Positions 26,061 to 34,572 of a DNA stretch of 48,051 nucleotides are shown here, one piece after another (the stretch's first letter is position 1; each line of letters starts with the position of its first letter). The translations under genes and the position numbers were made by a program. The DNA is from an uncultured Oxalobacteraceae bacterium (lineage in GTDB: Bacteria > Pseudomonadota > Gammaproteobacteria > Burkholderiales > Burkholderiaceae): the NCBI GenBank assembly GCA_946480015.1, contig CAMLIL010000041.1, positions 1 to 48,051 on the forward strand. The letters run 5' to 3'. The notes beneath the pieces are model-generated. The model searched no databases. It was not told where the DNA came from and saw only the letters and a program-made list of their open reading frames with translations.

Positions 26061-26086
26061 GAAGGCGAATCAAACCCGGGATTCAC

Positions 26087-26524
26087 ATGGCCACTCTTGA
26101 AGAACGCTTTTCCGCCGCACTGCACCATACGGCGCGCGCCTGGCGCCACGCCATCGACGCGCGCCTGAAGGACCTGGGCGTGGGCCAGGCAGGCTGGATG
26201 GCCATCGCGATGGTGGCGAAGGCCGGCGCGCCACTGTCGCAGAAGGAACTGGCCAGCCAGCTCTCGATCGAAGGACCGACCATGGTCGCCACGATCGACC
26301 GGCTGGTCGCGGCCGGCCTGGTCGAGCGCGTGGCCAGCGAGGAAGACCGGCGCATCAAGCGCGTGGTTCTCACCGCCGATGGCCGCAGCGTGTACGCCAA
26401 GGTGAGCGCCGAGGCAAAATCGTTCCGTATCTCGGCCCTGTCCGACGTCGACCGCGCGGCACTGAAAACGGCGACCGACATGCTGGAAGCGCTGCGCCTG
26501 AAGATCGAGGCGCTGGATGAATAG
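26087..26524 (+). CDS. MarR-family transcriptional repressor
   Basis: The gene encodes 145 residues. The winged helix shows LSQKELASQLSIEGPTMVATIDRLVAAGLVER and the wing EEDRRIKRVVLTADGRSVY, both standard for MarR. Such regulators release DNA when they bind phenolic or drug-like ligands. The stop codon lies inside the start of the efflux pump gene (8-base overlap), so it heads an operon with an EmrB-type pump, an outer-membrane channel and an EmrA-type adaptor. A palindrome just upstream is the probable operator. Confidence 0.88.
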   Translation: MATLEERFSAALHHTARAWRHAIDARLKDLGVGQAGWMAIAMVAKAGAPLSQKELASQLSIEGPTMVATIDRLVAAGLVERVASEEDRRIKRVVLTADGRSVYAKVSAEAKSFRISALSDVDRAALKTATDMLEALRLKIEALDE

Positions 26525-28073
26525 CGCAGCGGCGGCCAGCCTGGAGCGGGAGGCGCCAAACCGGCGCATGATCACCTTTTCGATCATGCTGGCCACGATC
26601 ATCCAGGCGCTCGACGGCACGATCGCCAACGTCGCCCTGCCGAGCATGCAGGGAAGCCTGTCGGCCTCGCAAGACCAGATTACCTGGGTATTGACCTCGT
26701 TCATCGTGGCCGCCGCCATCGCCACCCCGCTCACGGGCTGGCTGAGCGACCGCTTCGGCCAGCGTACGGTATTTCTGGCCTCGATTGCCGGATTTACCAT
26801 CGCATCCGTGTTGTGCGGGCTGTCCGGGTCGCTGGTGCAGATCGTCATCGCACGCATGCTGCAGGGCGTGTTCGGCGCAGCCCTGGTCCCGTTGTCGCAG
26901 TCTGTCCTGCTCGATATCAATCCGCGCGCAAAGCACGGATCGGCCATGGCCATCTGGGGCATGGGCGTGATGATCGGCCCGATCCTCGGCCCGACGGTGG
27001 GAGGCTGGCTGACCGATCACTATGACTGGCGCTGGGTGTTCTTCATCAACGTCCCGATTGGATCGCTCGCGTTTTACGGCATCTGGCGCTACATCCGCCC
27101 GGTTGCGCCCGCGCGCCGCATGCGCTTCGATGCCTTCGGCTTCGCTACGCTGTCGATCGCCATCGGCGCACTGCAGCTGCTGCTCGACCGGGGCGAACAG
27201 AACGACTGGTTCAGTTCCACGGAAAGCTGGATCGAAGTGGTCACCGTGGTGGTCAGCCTGCTGTACTTCGCCGTGCATACCGCCCTGACGCCGGCCGGCA
27301 AATCGTTCTTCGACTTCCGCCTGCTGAAAAACGCCAATTACGTCACTGGGCTCCTGTTCATCTTTTTGGTCGGGATGATCATGTTCTCGACGCGCGCGCT
27401 CATGCCATCCATGCTGCAGTCGCTGATGCATTATCCGCCCACCGTTGCCGGCATGGTGACCGCGCCCAGCGGTATCGGGACCATGCTGTCCATGTTGCTG
27501 GTGGGCCGCCTGACGGGCAGGATCGACACCCGCTTGCTGCTGGCCTTCGGTTTTGGCCTGACCTCGTTCTCGCTATGGCAGATGAGCCGATACACCCTGG
27601 TGCTGTCGCAGTCCGACATCGTCTGGCCGGGCGTCATCCAGGGCTTCGGCCTGGGCTTCGTGTTCGTGCCGCTGAGCGCCGCGACCTTCGCCACGCTGGC
27701 GCCGGCGATGCGCGCGGAGGGAACCGCCATTTACAGCCTGATGCGCAATATCGGCAGCAGCATCGGCATCGCGCTGGTGCAAACGCTTTTGGTGCGCAAT
27801 ACCCAGATCATGCACGCCTCGATCGGCGCCCACGTCAACTACGCCAACGCCGGAGTGCGCGAACAGCTCGCTGGCAGCGCCTACAGCCTGGCCACCCTGG
27901 ACGGCATCGCCGCCCTGAATGCCGAAATAAGCCGTCAGGCCTCGATGGTCGCCTATATCGACGATTTCTGGCTGATGATGATCCTCACTATGGCCGCCAT
28001 TCCGTTGCTCGTAATAATGCGCCCGGCACCACGCGGCGGCGCCCCGGACCTGGCGGCGGCACACCCTGACTGA
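26517..28073 (+). CDS. EmrB/QacA-type (DHA2) MFS drug efflux pump
   Basis: The gene encodes 518 residues with fourteen predicted membrane segments. DHA2 signatures include QALDGTIANVALPSMQGSL (motif D1), GWLSDRFGQRTVFL (motif A) and the antiporter motif C region GVMIGPILGPTVGGWLTD. It exports hydrophobic drugs by proton antiport across the inner membrane. With the adaptor and lipoprotein channel encoded downstream it should form an EmrAB-TolC-like tripartite pump. Spacing to the channel gene is 4 bases. Substrates cannot be read from sequence. Confidence 0.9.
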   Translation: MNSAAAASLEREAPNRRMITFSIMLATIIQALDGTIANVALPSMQGSLSASQDQITWVLTSFIVAAAIATPLTGWLSDRFGQRTVFLASIAGFTIASVLCGLSGSLVQIVIARMLQGVFGAALVPLSQSVLLDINPRAKHGSAMAIWGMGVMIGPILGPTVGGWLTDHYDWRWVFFINVPIGSLAFYGIWRYIRPVAPARRMRFDAFGFATLSIAIGALQLLLDRGEQNDWFSSTESWIEVVTVVVSLLYFAVHTALTPAGKSFFDFRLLKNANYVTGLLFIFLVGMIMFSTRALMPSMLQSLMHYPPTVAGMVTAPSGIGTMLSMLLVGRLTGRIDTRLLLAFGFGLTSFSLWQMSRYTLVLSQSDIVWPGVIQGFGLGFVFVPLSAATFATLAPAMRAEGTAIYSLMRNIGSSIGIALVQTLLVRNTQIMHASIGAHVNYANAGVREQLAGSAYSLATLDGIAALNAEISRQASMVAYIDDFWLMMILTMAAIPLLVIMRPAPRGGAPDLAAAHPD

Positions 28074-28077
28074 ACTT

Positions 28078-29544
28078 ATGGCCACACTGTCTCTTATCCT
28101 TCAGCGCGGCGCCGCGGCCGCCATGGCGTTGGCGCTGGCCGCCTGCGCCACCATCGCACCAGAGCGCCACGCGGTCATGCCGCGGCCTGTCCCGGAAGCG
28201 CTGCCCGATCCCGCGCTGGCGCTCGATCCGGCCGCCTGGCCCAGCCCCTCGTGGTGGACCATCTATGGCGACCGGCGCCTGGACGCCCTGATCGAACAGG
28301 GCCTGCGCGAGAACCCTTCACTGGAAGCGGCTAAAGCGCGCATCGACGCGGCCAACGCGGCGGCCGAGCTGCAGCGTTTCCAGCGCGGCGGCCAGCTATC
28401 GCTCGACGCCGGCGTGAACCGCCAGCGCTACTCCGCCAACGGCCTGTTTCCGGCACCGATCGGCGGCAGCGTCCATAACGACCTGACGCTCGGCCTGAAG
28501 GCCGGCTACGACGCCGACTGGTGGGGCAAGCACCGCGCCCGGATTGCCGCCGCCGTGGGCGAGGCGAACGCCCGCGTGGCCGAACAGTCTCAGGCGCGCC
28601 AGCTCCTGGCCGCGGCCATTGCGCGGAGCTACTTTGACCTTCAGTTCTTGCGCGCCCGCATCAGCAACACCGGCCAGCAGCTCGAGACCGCCAGCGCGCT
28701 GCTGGCCGACCAGCGCAAGCGCATCGCGCGCGGCCTGGCGCGCATCGACCAGCAGCGCGACGTGGAACTCGACATCGCGCGCCTGGAGCAGCAGGCGGCG
28801 CGCCTGAAGGCTGACGCCGGCCGCGAACGCGAAACCCTGCGCGCACTGTGCGGCGGCGCCGCGCCGGAGCCCGGCGCCGTTCCTCCGGCACCAGCGCCGG
28901 CGGCAAACGCCTTGCCCGAGCGGCTCGGCATGGAATTGCTGGCCCATCGCGCGGACCTGCAGGCGGCCCGCTACCGGGTCGAGGCATCGCTTGGCCGTAT
29001 CGCAGCGGCGCGTGCCGCCTATTACCCCGACTTTAACCTGATGGGCGGTATCGGACTCGATGCCGAATCGCTGGGACGCCTCCTGCGCGCCGGCAGCATC
29101 ACCACGCTGGTCGGTTCGGCGCTACAGCTGCCGCTGTTCGACAACGCCCGTCTCGGCGCCGCGCTCGACACCGTCCGGGCGCAACGCGACGAGGTCATTG
29201 CCGACTACAACCAGGCGGTCCTGAACGCGGTACGCGAGGTCGCCCGCCAAGGCTACGCGCTGCGCGGCGCAAACGACGAACTGGCCCGCAATGGCGCCGC
29301 CGCCGCCGCCGCGAGCGCGCTGCAGAAAGCGGCGCACCTGCGCGAACGGCACGGCCTGGGCGACCATGCGGCGGCGCTGCGGGCCGATGCCGCCGTGCTG
29401 GCCCAGGTGGATGCCGCCTTGCAGCTGCGCCAGGCCCAGCGCCAGGCCGAAATCGGCCTCAACCAGGCCTTGGGCGGCGGCTACACCGCCGCCGCCGGCG
29501 CGCTTCCTTTCAACTCCACCATTGCCGAACGCCGCCATGACTAA
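28078..29544 (+). CDS. outer-membrane efflux lipoprotein (NodT/OprM type)
   Basis: The gene encodes 488 residues. A lipoprotein signal ends in LAAC (Cys23). The body has the duplicated TolC-type pattern: WWTIYGDRRLDALIEQGLRENPSLEAAKARIDAA at the start of each coiled-coil, and the second repeat with RADLQAARYRVEASLGRIAAARAAYYPDFNLMGGIG. Such proteins are trimeric channels across the outer membrane and periplasm. It lies between pump and adaptor genes and overlaps the adaptor by 8 bases. Confidence 0.88.
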   Translation: MATLSLILQRGAAAAMALALAACATIAPERHAVMPRPVPEALPDPALALDPAAWPSPSWWTIYGDRRLDALIEQGLRENPSLEAAKARIDAANAAAELQRFQRGGQLSLDAGVNRQRYSANGLFPAPIGGSVHNDLTLGLKAGYDADWWGKHRARIAAAVGEANARVAEQSQARQLLAAAIARSYFDLQFLRARISNTGQQLETASALLADQRKRIARGLARIDQQRDVELDIARLEQQAARLKADAGRERETLRALCGGAAPEPGAVPPAPAPAANALPERLGMELLAHRADLQAARYRVEASLGRIAAARAAYYPDFNLMGGIGLDAESLGRLLRAGSITTLVGSALQLPLFDNARLGAALDTVRAQRDEVIADYNQAVLNAVREVARQGYALRGANDELARNGAAAAAASALQKAAHLRERHGLGDHAAALRADAAVLAQVDAALQLRQAQRQAEIGLNQALGGGYTAAAGALPFNSTIAERRHD

Positions 29545-30685
29545 CGACGCCCCCCCGCCACAAAAGAAACGTACCCGCATGCTGCTGGGGCTTACCGCGC
29601 TGTTCGTGCTGGCCGGCGCCGTCTATGGCCTGTATTACAAGCTGGTGCTGTCGACCCGCCTTGAAACCGACAATGCTTACGTTGGCGGCAACCTGGTGAC
29701 GCTTTCGTCGCAGGTGCCCGGTACCGTCATCTCGATCAGCGCCGACGAGACCCAGATGGTCAAGGCTGGCGCGCAGCTGATCAGGCTCGATCCGTCCGAC
29801 GCCGAACTGGCATTGTTGGAGGCCGAGGCGCGCCTTGGCAGCGTGGTGCGCCAGCAGCGCGAACGCTATGCCAGCGTGGACCAGTTCGACGCCGCCGTGG
29901 CTGAACGCAGGATCGCGCTGGAGAGCGCGCGCCAGGACCTGGCCCGGCGCCTGCCGCTGGCGCAAGGCGATACCGTCTCAGGCGAAGAAATCGCCCACGC
30001 GCGCCGCGCAGTCGAGACGGCCGGCGCGGCGCTTGAGGTGACGCGCCGGCAGGCCGCTTCCGCCCACGCCGGGGTGGCGGGGGACAGCGCCGCCAGCCAT
30101 CCGCTGGTGGCGGCGGCGCGCGCCGAGTACATGCAGGCCTGGCTGGCAAACCGCCGCAACACGATCGTTGCACCGGTATCGGGCTACGTGGCGCGCCGCA
30201 GCGTGCAGCTGGGCGCCCGCATCAGCCAGGGGGCGCCGCTGCTGACCATTGTGCCCCTGGACCAGTTATGGATCGATGCAAACTTCAAGGAGTCCGAGCT
30301 GCGCGACGTGCGCATAGGGCAGGACGCCATCGTCGTCGCCGATATCTACGGCAGCAAGGTGCGCTACCACGGCAAGGTGATGGGAATGTCGGCCGGTACC
30401 GGCAGCGCGTTTTCGCTGCTGCCGGCACAGAACGCGAGCGGCAACTGGATCAAGGTCGTGCAGCGCCTGCCGGTGCGCATCAGCCTGGACCCGCGCGAGC
30501 TGGCCGCGCATCCCCTGCGGGTGGGGCTATCGGCCGAGGTCACGCTCGACCTGGCGGGCAGCAAGGGCGGACCGCCAGGTCCTGTCTCTGTCCCCGCGGC
30601 GAGCGCCGCGGCCGTGCTGGAACAGCCGCTCGACCAAGCCAGCAAGGCGGCCGACGCGATCGTCGCGCGCAACCTTGCGCACTGA
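29537..30685 (+). CDS. EmrA/HlyD-type membrane fusion protein
   Basis: The gene encodes 382 residues from the ATG at 29537. A cytoplasmic tail and one membrane helix (about 14-36) are followed by TDNAYVGGNLVTLSSQVPGTV, the EmrA lipoyl half-motif. A shortened coiled-coil hairpin (about 90-180) and IVAPVSGYVARRSVQLGARI complete the lipoyl domain, then the beta-barrel LWIDANFKESELRDVRIGQDA. It connects the inner-membrane pump to the outer-membrane channel. The C-terminal 40 residues are Ala/Pro-rich. It ends 21 bases from the convergent YeiH-type gene. Confidence 0.9.
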   Translation: MTNDAPPPQKKRTRMLLGLTALFVLAGAVYGLYYKLVLSTRLETDNAYVGGNLVTLSSQVPGTVISISADETQMVKAGAQLIRLDPSDAELALLEAEARLGSVVRQQRERYASVDQFDAAVAERRIALESARQDLARRLPLAQGDTVSGEEIAHARRAVETAGAALEVTRRQAASAHAGVAGDSAASHPLVAAARAEYMQAWLANRRNTIVAPVSGYVARRSVQLGARISQGAPLLTIVPLDQLWIDANFKESELRDVRIGQDAIVVADIYGSKVRYHGKVMGMSAGTGSAFSLLPAQNASGNWIKVVQRLPVRISLDPRELAAHPLRVGLSAEVTLDLAGSKGGPPGPVSVPAASAAAVLEQPLDQASKAADAIVARNLAH

Positions 30686-30706
30686 TTGATAGGATACCTG
30701 GCTCAA

Positions 30707-31723
30707 TCAGTGCCAGCGGATCGCCACCATTGCCAGTGCCGCAAGCCACACGGTTTCGCTGACCAGCATCAGCACGGGCTTGAAGCCGAGCGATGCCAGC
30801 GCCTGGAACGAGGTCTTGATGCCGAGTGCGGCAATCGACATCACCAGAAAGGCACGCGATGCGTTCCCCAGCGTTTGCGCCAGCGCCGGCGGAATCAGGT
30901 GCGCGCTGTTGGCCATCATGAGCAGCGCGAAGCCGAGCAGGAACAAGGGCAGGGACGGCGCGCCGGCGATGCCGCCGCGGCGCCGGTAGATTGCCGCCAC
31001 CGCCACCAGCACCGGGACAAGGCAGGCCACGCGGGTCAGCTTGACCACCACCGCCACGTCGCCACTGTGCGGCGACACCAGATAACCCGCGCCCACGGCC
31101 TGCGCCACGTCATGGATGGTGGCGCCGATGAAGATGCCCGCCGCTGTCGTATCGAGCCCGAAGTAGTGCACCAGCAGCGGATAGAGCACCATGGCGATGG
31201 TCGACAGGGTGGTTACGCCCACCACCGTCAGCAGCGTGAACTGCTCGTTCTCCTTGTTCTGCGGCAGCACGGCCGCTATCGCCATCGCCGCCGAGGCGCC
31301 ACAGATGGCCACCGCGCCGCCCGACAGCAAACCCTGGCAGCGCGGCCGCCCGAGCAGGTGCGCCGCCAGTGCGCCGAACAGCAAGGTGCTGGCCACCGCC
31401 ACCAGCACCATCGCCAGGGTGCCCGCACCGAGCGACGCGACCTGTTCCCAGGTTACGCGCACGCCCATCAGCGCAATGCCGCTCCTGAGCAAAGTCTGGC
31501 TGCAGAACTGGATGCCGGGCCGGCAGGCCGGATCGTCCCACAGCCAATGAAACGCCACCCCGAAGAACAGCGCGTACAGCAGCTGCGGCCCGCCGTACGC
31601 GGTCGACACGAAGGTCGCCGCCAGCGCGATCACGATCGCCAGCGCCAGGCCGGGCCAGCTGCGCCTGATCGACACCGGATGCCATGGCACCAGGCCCTCG
31701 GCTAATAATGTGCGGGCACTCAT
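30707..31723 (-). CDS. YeiH/UPF0324-type putative sulfate exporter
   Basis: The gene encodes 338 residues with about ten membrane segments. Family motifs include LLRSGIALMGVRVTWEQV, GGAVAICGASAAMAIAAVLP, FIGATIHDVAQAVGAGYLVS and AALGIKTSFQAL. Members of this family are annotated as putative sulfate exporters and have been linked to sulfonate (taurine, cysteate) catabolism. It is the last gene of the minus-strand AprBA-like operon, starting only 4 bases after the ferredoxin reductase stop and without its own ribosome-binding site, so coupling is likely. The position supports export of sulfate or sulfite as product. Confidence 0.8.
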   Translation of the reverse strand: MSARTLLAEGLVPWHPVSIRRSWPGLALAIVIALAATFVSTAYGGPQLLYALFFGVAFHWLWDDPACRPGIQFCSQTLLRSGIALMGVRVTWEQVASLGAGTLAMVLVAVASTLLFGALAAHLLGRPRCQGLLSGGAVAICGASAAMAIAAVLPQNKENEQFTLLTVVGVTTLSTIAMVLYPLLVHYFGLDTTAAGIFIGATIHDVAQAVGAGYLVSPHSGDVAVVVKLTRVACLVPVLVAVAAIYRRRGGIAGAPSLPLFLLGFALLMMANSAHLIPPALAQTLGNASRAFLVMSIAALGIKTSFQALASLGFKPVLMLVSETVWLAALAMVAIRWH

Positions 31724-31727
31724 GGCG

Positions 31728-32501
31728 TTATTTGTCGACGAAAGCGCGTTCGATCACGTAGTGGCCCGGATGGCTCATGTTCCCCTCGGTGAAACCGGCT
31801 TCTTCCAGCACGCGCACGGTGTCCTTGAGCATGGCCGGGCTACCGCACAGCATGAAGCGGTCGGTGTCCAGGTCGGGCTTGGGCACGCCGAGCCGCTCGA
31901 AGAAGGCTTCGCTTTCCAGCAGTTCCGGGATGCGGCCCTGGTTGACATACGGCTCGCGCGTGACGGTGGGGAAGTAGGCCAGCTGCCCGGCCACCAGTTC
32001 GCCCAGGTATTCGTGTTCGTGCAGGTCCTTCGACAGGCGGTCCTGGTAGGCCAGCTCGCGCACCTCGCGGCAGCCGTGCACCAGGATCACCTTGTCGAAG
32101 CGCTCGTACACTTCCGGGTCCTGGACGATGCTCATGAACGGCGCCAGTCCGGTGCCGGTGCCGAGCAGGTACAGGCGCCGCCCGGGCAGCAGGTTCTGGG
32201 TCAGCAGGGTGCCCGAGGCCTTGCGCCCGACCAGGATCGAGTCGCCCGGCTTGACGTGCTGCAGGCGCGAGGTCAGCGGACCGTCCGGCACCTTGATGCT
32301 CAAGAACTCCAGCGTGTCGTCGTAATGCGGGCTGACCATGCTGTAGGCGCGCATCAGCGGGCGCCCGTCGACTTCCAGGCCGATCATGGCGAACTGTCCG
32401 CTCTGGTAGCGAAAGCCCGCCTCGCGCGTGGTGGTGAACGAGAACAGACGGTCGGTCCAGTGGTGCACCGACAGCACGGTTGCTTCATAAAAGCCGCTCA
32501 T
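31728..32501 (-). CDS. fpr: ferredoxin--NADP+ reductase (FPR type)
   Basis: The gene encodes 257 residues from the ATG at 32501 (AAGGA upstream). The FAD domain has RAYSMVSPHYDDTLEFLSI (R-x-Y-S), the NADP domain has LGTGTGLAPFMSI and VHGCREVRELAY, and the protein ends EGNMSHPGHYVIERAFVDK. Length and motifs match the Azotobacter/E. coli FPR type. It transfers electrons between NADPH and ferredoxin. An Azotobacter FdI-like 7Fe ferredoxin is encoded in the same operon, an FPR-FdI pair known to interact. The 5' end overlaps the DUF971 gene by 17 bases. Confidence 0.9.
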   Translation of the reverse strand: MSGFYEATVLSVHHWTDRLFSFTTTREAGFRYQSGQFAMIGLEVDGRPLMRAYSMVSPHYDDTLEFLSIKVPDGPLTSRLQHVKPGDSILVGRKASGTLLTQNLLPGRRLYLLGTGTGLAPFMSIVQDPEVYERFDKVILVHGCREVRELAYQDRLSKDLHEHEYLGELVAGQLAYFPTVTREPYVNQGRIPELLESEAFFERLGVPKPDLDTDRFMLCGSPAMLKDTVRVLEEAGFTEGNMSHPGHYVIERAFVDK

Positions 32502-32811
32502 GGGACATTCCTTTGTCAATGGTCGAAGTCAGGGCCCGCAGATAGGGCCAGGGATAGATTCCGCGTTCGTGCCCGTCGGAGAACACGCAGTGCAGGCCGG
32601 CGCTGCCGAGGATGTCGACACCGGTCAGGAGCACGCCGTCGCAGGGGCCGGGCGGCAGGCCGCGCCGCCGTGCGCTCTCGCAGCCGCTGCAGCGGCAGGC
32701 CGAGCGCAGGCAGGCGCCGGACAGCAGCGCCACACCGGCATCCCACACCAGTTCGAGCGCTCCGGTGCGCGCATGAAACGTCACGGCAGTCGGCCATTCA
32801 TCACAGGACAT
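32485..32811 (-). CDS. DUF971 (GBBH-like N-terminal) zinc-binding protein
   Basis: The gene encodes 108 residues. The DUF971 core is visible: LRSACRCSGCESARR (C-x-C-x2-C) and, about 40 residues later, LHCVFSDGHERGIYPWPYLRAL. The Cys triad and the His of DGH bind zinc in the N-terminal domain of gamma-butyrobetaine hydroxylase. Stand-alone or Mrp/ApbC-fused DUF971 domains are associated with iron-sulfur proteins. In an operon with two ferredoxins and an AprA-like flavoprotein, an accessory role in Fe-S maturation or electron transfer is a reasonable inference. It overlaps both neighbours (11 and 17 bases). Confidence 0.75.
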   Translation of the reverse strand: MSCDEWPTAVTFHARTGALELVWDAGVALLSGACLRSACRCSGCESARRRGLPPGPCDGVLLTGVDILGSAGLHCVFSDGHERGIYPWPYLRALTSTIDKGMSHERLL

Positions 32812-33658
32812 GGCTGACTCCTTGCGGGCCGATTTCGGTGGACAGGCCGAGCAGGCCGCCGTCGTGCAGTTCCGCGCCCATCGCCGCCAGGCTTTCTTCG
32901 CGGATCAGCGCCCGAATCTTGCGCTCCATGGCCGTGAACGCCGGGGTTTCCATCATCTCCGGCTTGCGCGGACGCGGCAGGTCGACCTTCAGCTCCGCCT
33001 TGATCCGGCCCGGCCGCGCCGTCATCACGTAGATGCGGTCCGACAGGAAGATGGCTTCCTCGATGTCGTGGGTGATGAACAGCACCGACAGGCGCAGGCG
33101 CTGCCACATATTGGTCAGGATCTCCTGCATCACCGAGCGGGTCTGCGCGTCCAGCGCGCCGAACGGTTCGTCCATCAGCAGCACCTGCGGGCTGGTGGCC
33201 AGCGCGCGCACGATGCCCACGCGCTGCTTCATCCCGCCCGACAGCTGCGACGGATAGTGGTTTTCGAACGCCAGCAGGCCGGCCAGGCCGAGCAGGGTGC
33301 GTGCCTGGGTCTCGCGCTGGCTGGCCGGCATGCCTTGCATTTTCAGGCCGAACTCGACGTTTTTGCGCACCGTCATCCACGGGAACAGCGAATACTGCTG
33401 GAACACCACGCCGCGGTCAGAGCCCGGCCCGCTGATGGTCTTGCCGTCCACGGTGAGCGTGCCGCTGTCGGGCATGGTGAAGCCCGCCACCGCGTTCATG
33501 AGCGTCGACTTGCCGCAGCCGGACGGTCCGATCAGGGAAACGAATTCGCCCGGCTGCACGTCGATCGAGACCTTCTGCACGGCGTCGATGACGCTGCCGC
33601 GCGCCTCGAAGCTGATGCTCACGTCGCGCGCCTCGATATGTCCACGGATGCTGGTCAT
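32801..33658 (-). CDS. ABC transporter ATP-binding protein (SsuB/TauB type)
   Basis: The gene encodes 285 residues from the ATG at 33658, overlapping the permease stop (ATGA). Walker A is GPSGCGKST, the signature LSGGMKQR, Walker B VLLMDEPFGALD, and the switch His lies in FITHDIEEAIFLSDRIYVM. This is the nitrate/sulfonate/taurine/bicarbonate import class. An extra 40-residue C-terminal tail follows the usual end. It energises uptake through the permease encoded upstream in the operon. The substrate is set by the unusual binding protein. Confidence 0.9.
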   Translation of the reverse strand: MTSIRGHIEARDVSISFEARGSVIDAVQKVSIDVQPGEFVSLIGPSGCGKSTLMNAVAGFTMPDSGTLTVDGKTISGPGSDRGVVFQQYSLFPWMTVRKNVEFGLKMQGMPASQRETQARTLLGLAGLLAFENHYPSQLSGGMKQRVGIVRALATSPQVLLMDEPFGALDAQTRSVMQEILTNMWQRLRLSVLFITHDIEEAIFLSDRIYVMTARPGRIKAELKVDLPRPRKPEMMETPAFTAMERKIRALIREESLAAMGAELHDGGLLGLSTEIGPQGVSHVL

Positions 33659-34569
33659 TTTGCCGGCCCTCCCGCAGCCACGCCCATCCACGGCATGCTG
33701 ATTTTTGCGCACAGGCCGATCGCGCCGCTGCACAGCAGGCCCAGCACGCCGATGGTGATCATGCCCAGCGCGATCTCGGCGTACGAGATCAGCGAGTAGG
33801 CTTCCCAGGTGAAGTAGCCGATGCCGAACTGGCCGGAGATCATTTCGGCGGCGATCAGCGATACCCAGGCCACGCCCATGCCGACCGCCAGCCCCGTGAA
33901 GATATGCGGCAGGGCGCCGGGCAGCACCACATGGGCGAGCAGAGCGCGCTCGCGCGTGCCGAGGCTGCGCGCGGCGCGCAGCAGCACGTCGTCGATCTCT
34001 TCCACGCCATGGATGGTGTTGAGCAGGATCGGGAAGAACGCGCCGAGGAAGGTGATGAACACGATGCTGACCTCATTGGTCGGCCACAGCATGATCGCCA
34101 TCGGCACCCAGGCGATGGCCGGAATCGGCCGGAACAGCTCCAGCGCCGGCATGCTGAATGCGCGGAACAGGCGGTAGCGGCCGATCGCGATGCCCAGCCC
34201 GGTGCCCAGCAGCGCCGCCATGGCGAAGCCGATCAGGATGCGGCGCACGCTGATGCCGATATTGACCAGGAACTTGGCGGACTGGTTCACCTCCAGCACC
34301 TTGTCGAACACTTCGCCGGGCGTGGGGATGTTCCCGAAGCGGATATACCAGTCGATGCGGTAGCGCGTGGCCAGGTACCAGAACAGCAGCACGCTGCCGA
34401 TCGACAGGGCGCCCAGGGCGCAGCGGGTCAGTTGCGCATTGACGCGGTTGCGGCGCTTGCGCGTGCCAGCTGCGGCGGGCGCACGCGGCGGCACCGGCGG
34501 CAGGGTGCGGAACGGCGCCGCGGGGGCGGGCGCATCGACTGGATTGGAACGAAATTCGAGTGTGCTCAT
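33655..34569 (-). CDS. ABC transporter permease (SsuC/TauC type)
   Basis: The gene encodes 304 residues. A basic, Pro-rich 45-residue head precedes six membrane segments. The EAA loop reads EEIDDVLLRAARSLGTRERALLAHVVLPGALP, typical of BPD-type permeases of the sulfonate/taurine/nitrate class. The gene starts 4 bases after the binding-protein stop and ends overlapping the ATPase gene. It forms the inner-membrane channel with the ATPase dimer. Confidence 0.9.
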   Translation of the reverse strand: MSTLEFRSNPVDAPAPAAPFRTLPPVPPRAPAAAGTRKRRNRVNAQLTRCALGALSIGSVLLFWYLATRYRIDWYIRFGNIPTPGEVFDKVLEVNQSAKFLVNIGISVRRILIGFAMAALLGTGLGIAIGRYRLFRAFSMPALELFRPIPAIAWVPMAIMLWPTNEVSIVFITFLGAFFPILLNTIHGVEEIDDVLLRAARSLGTRERALLAHVVLPGALPHIFTGLAVGMGVAWVSLIAAEMISGQFGIGYFTWEAYSLISYAEIALGMITIGVLGLLCSGAIGLCAKISMPWMGVAAGGPAK

Positions 34570-34572
34570 GAT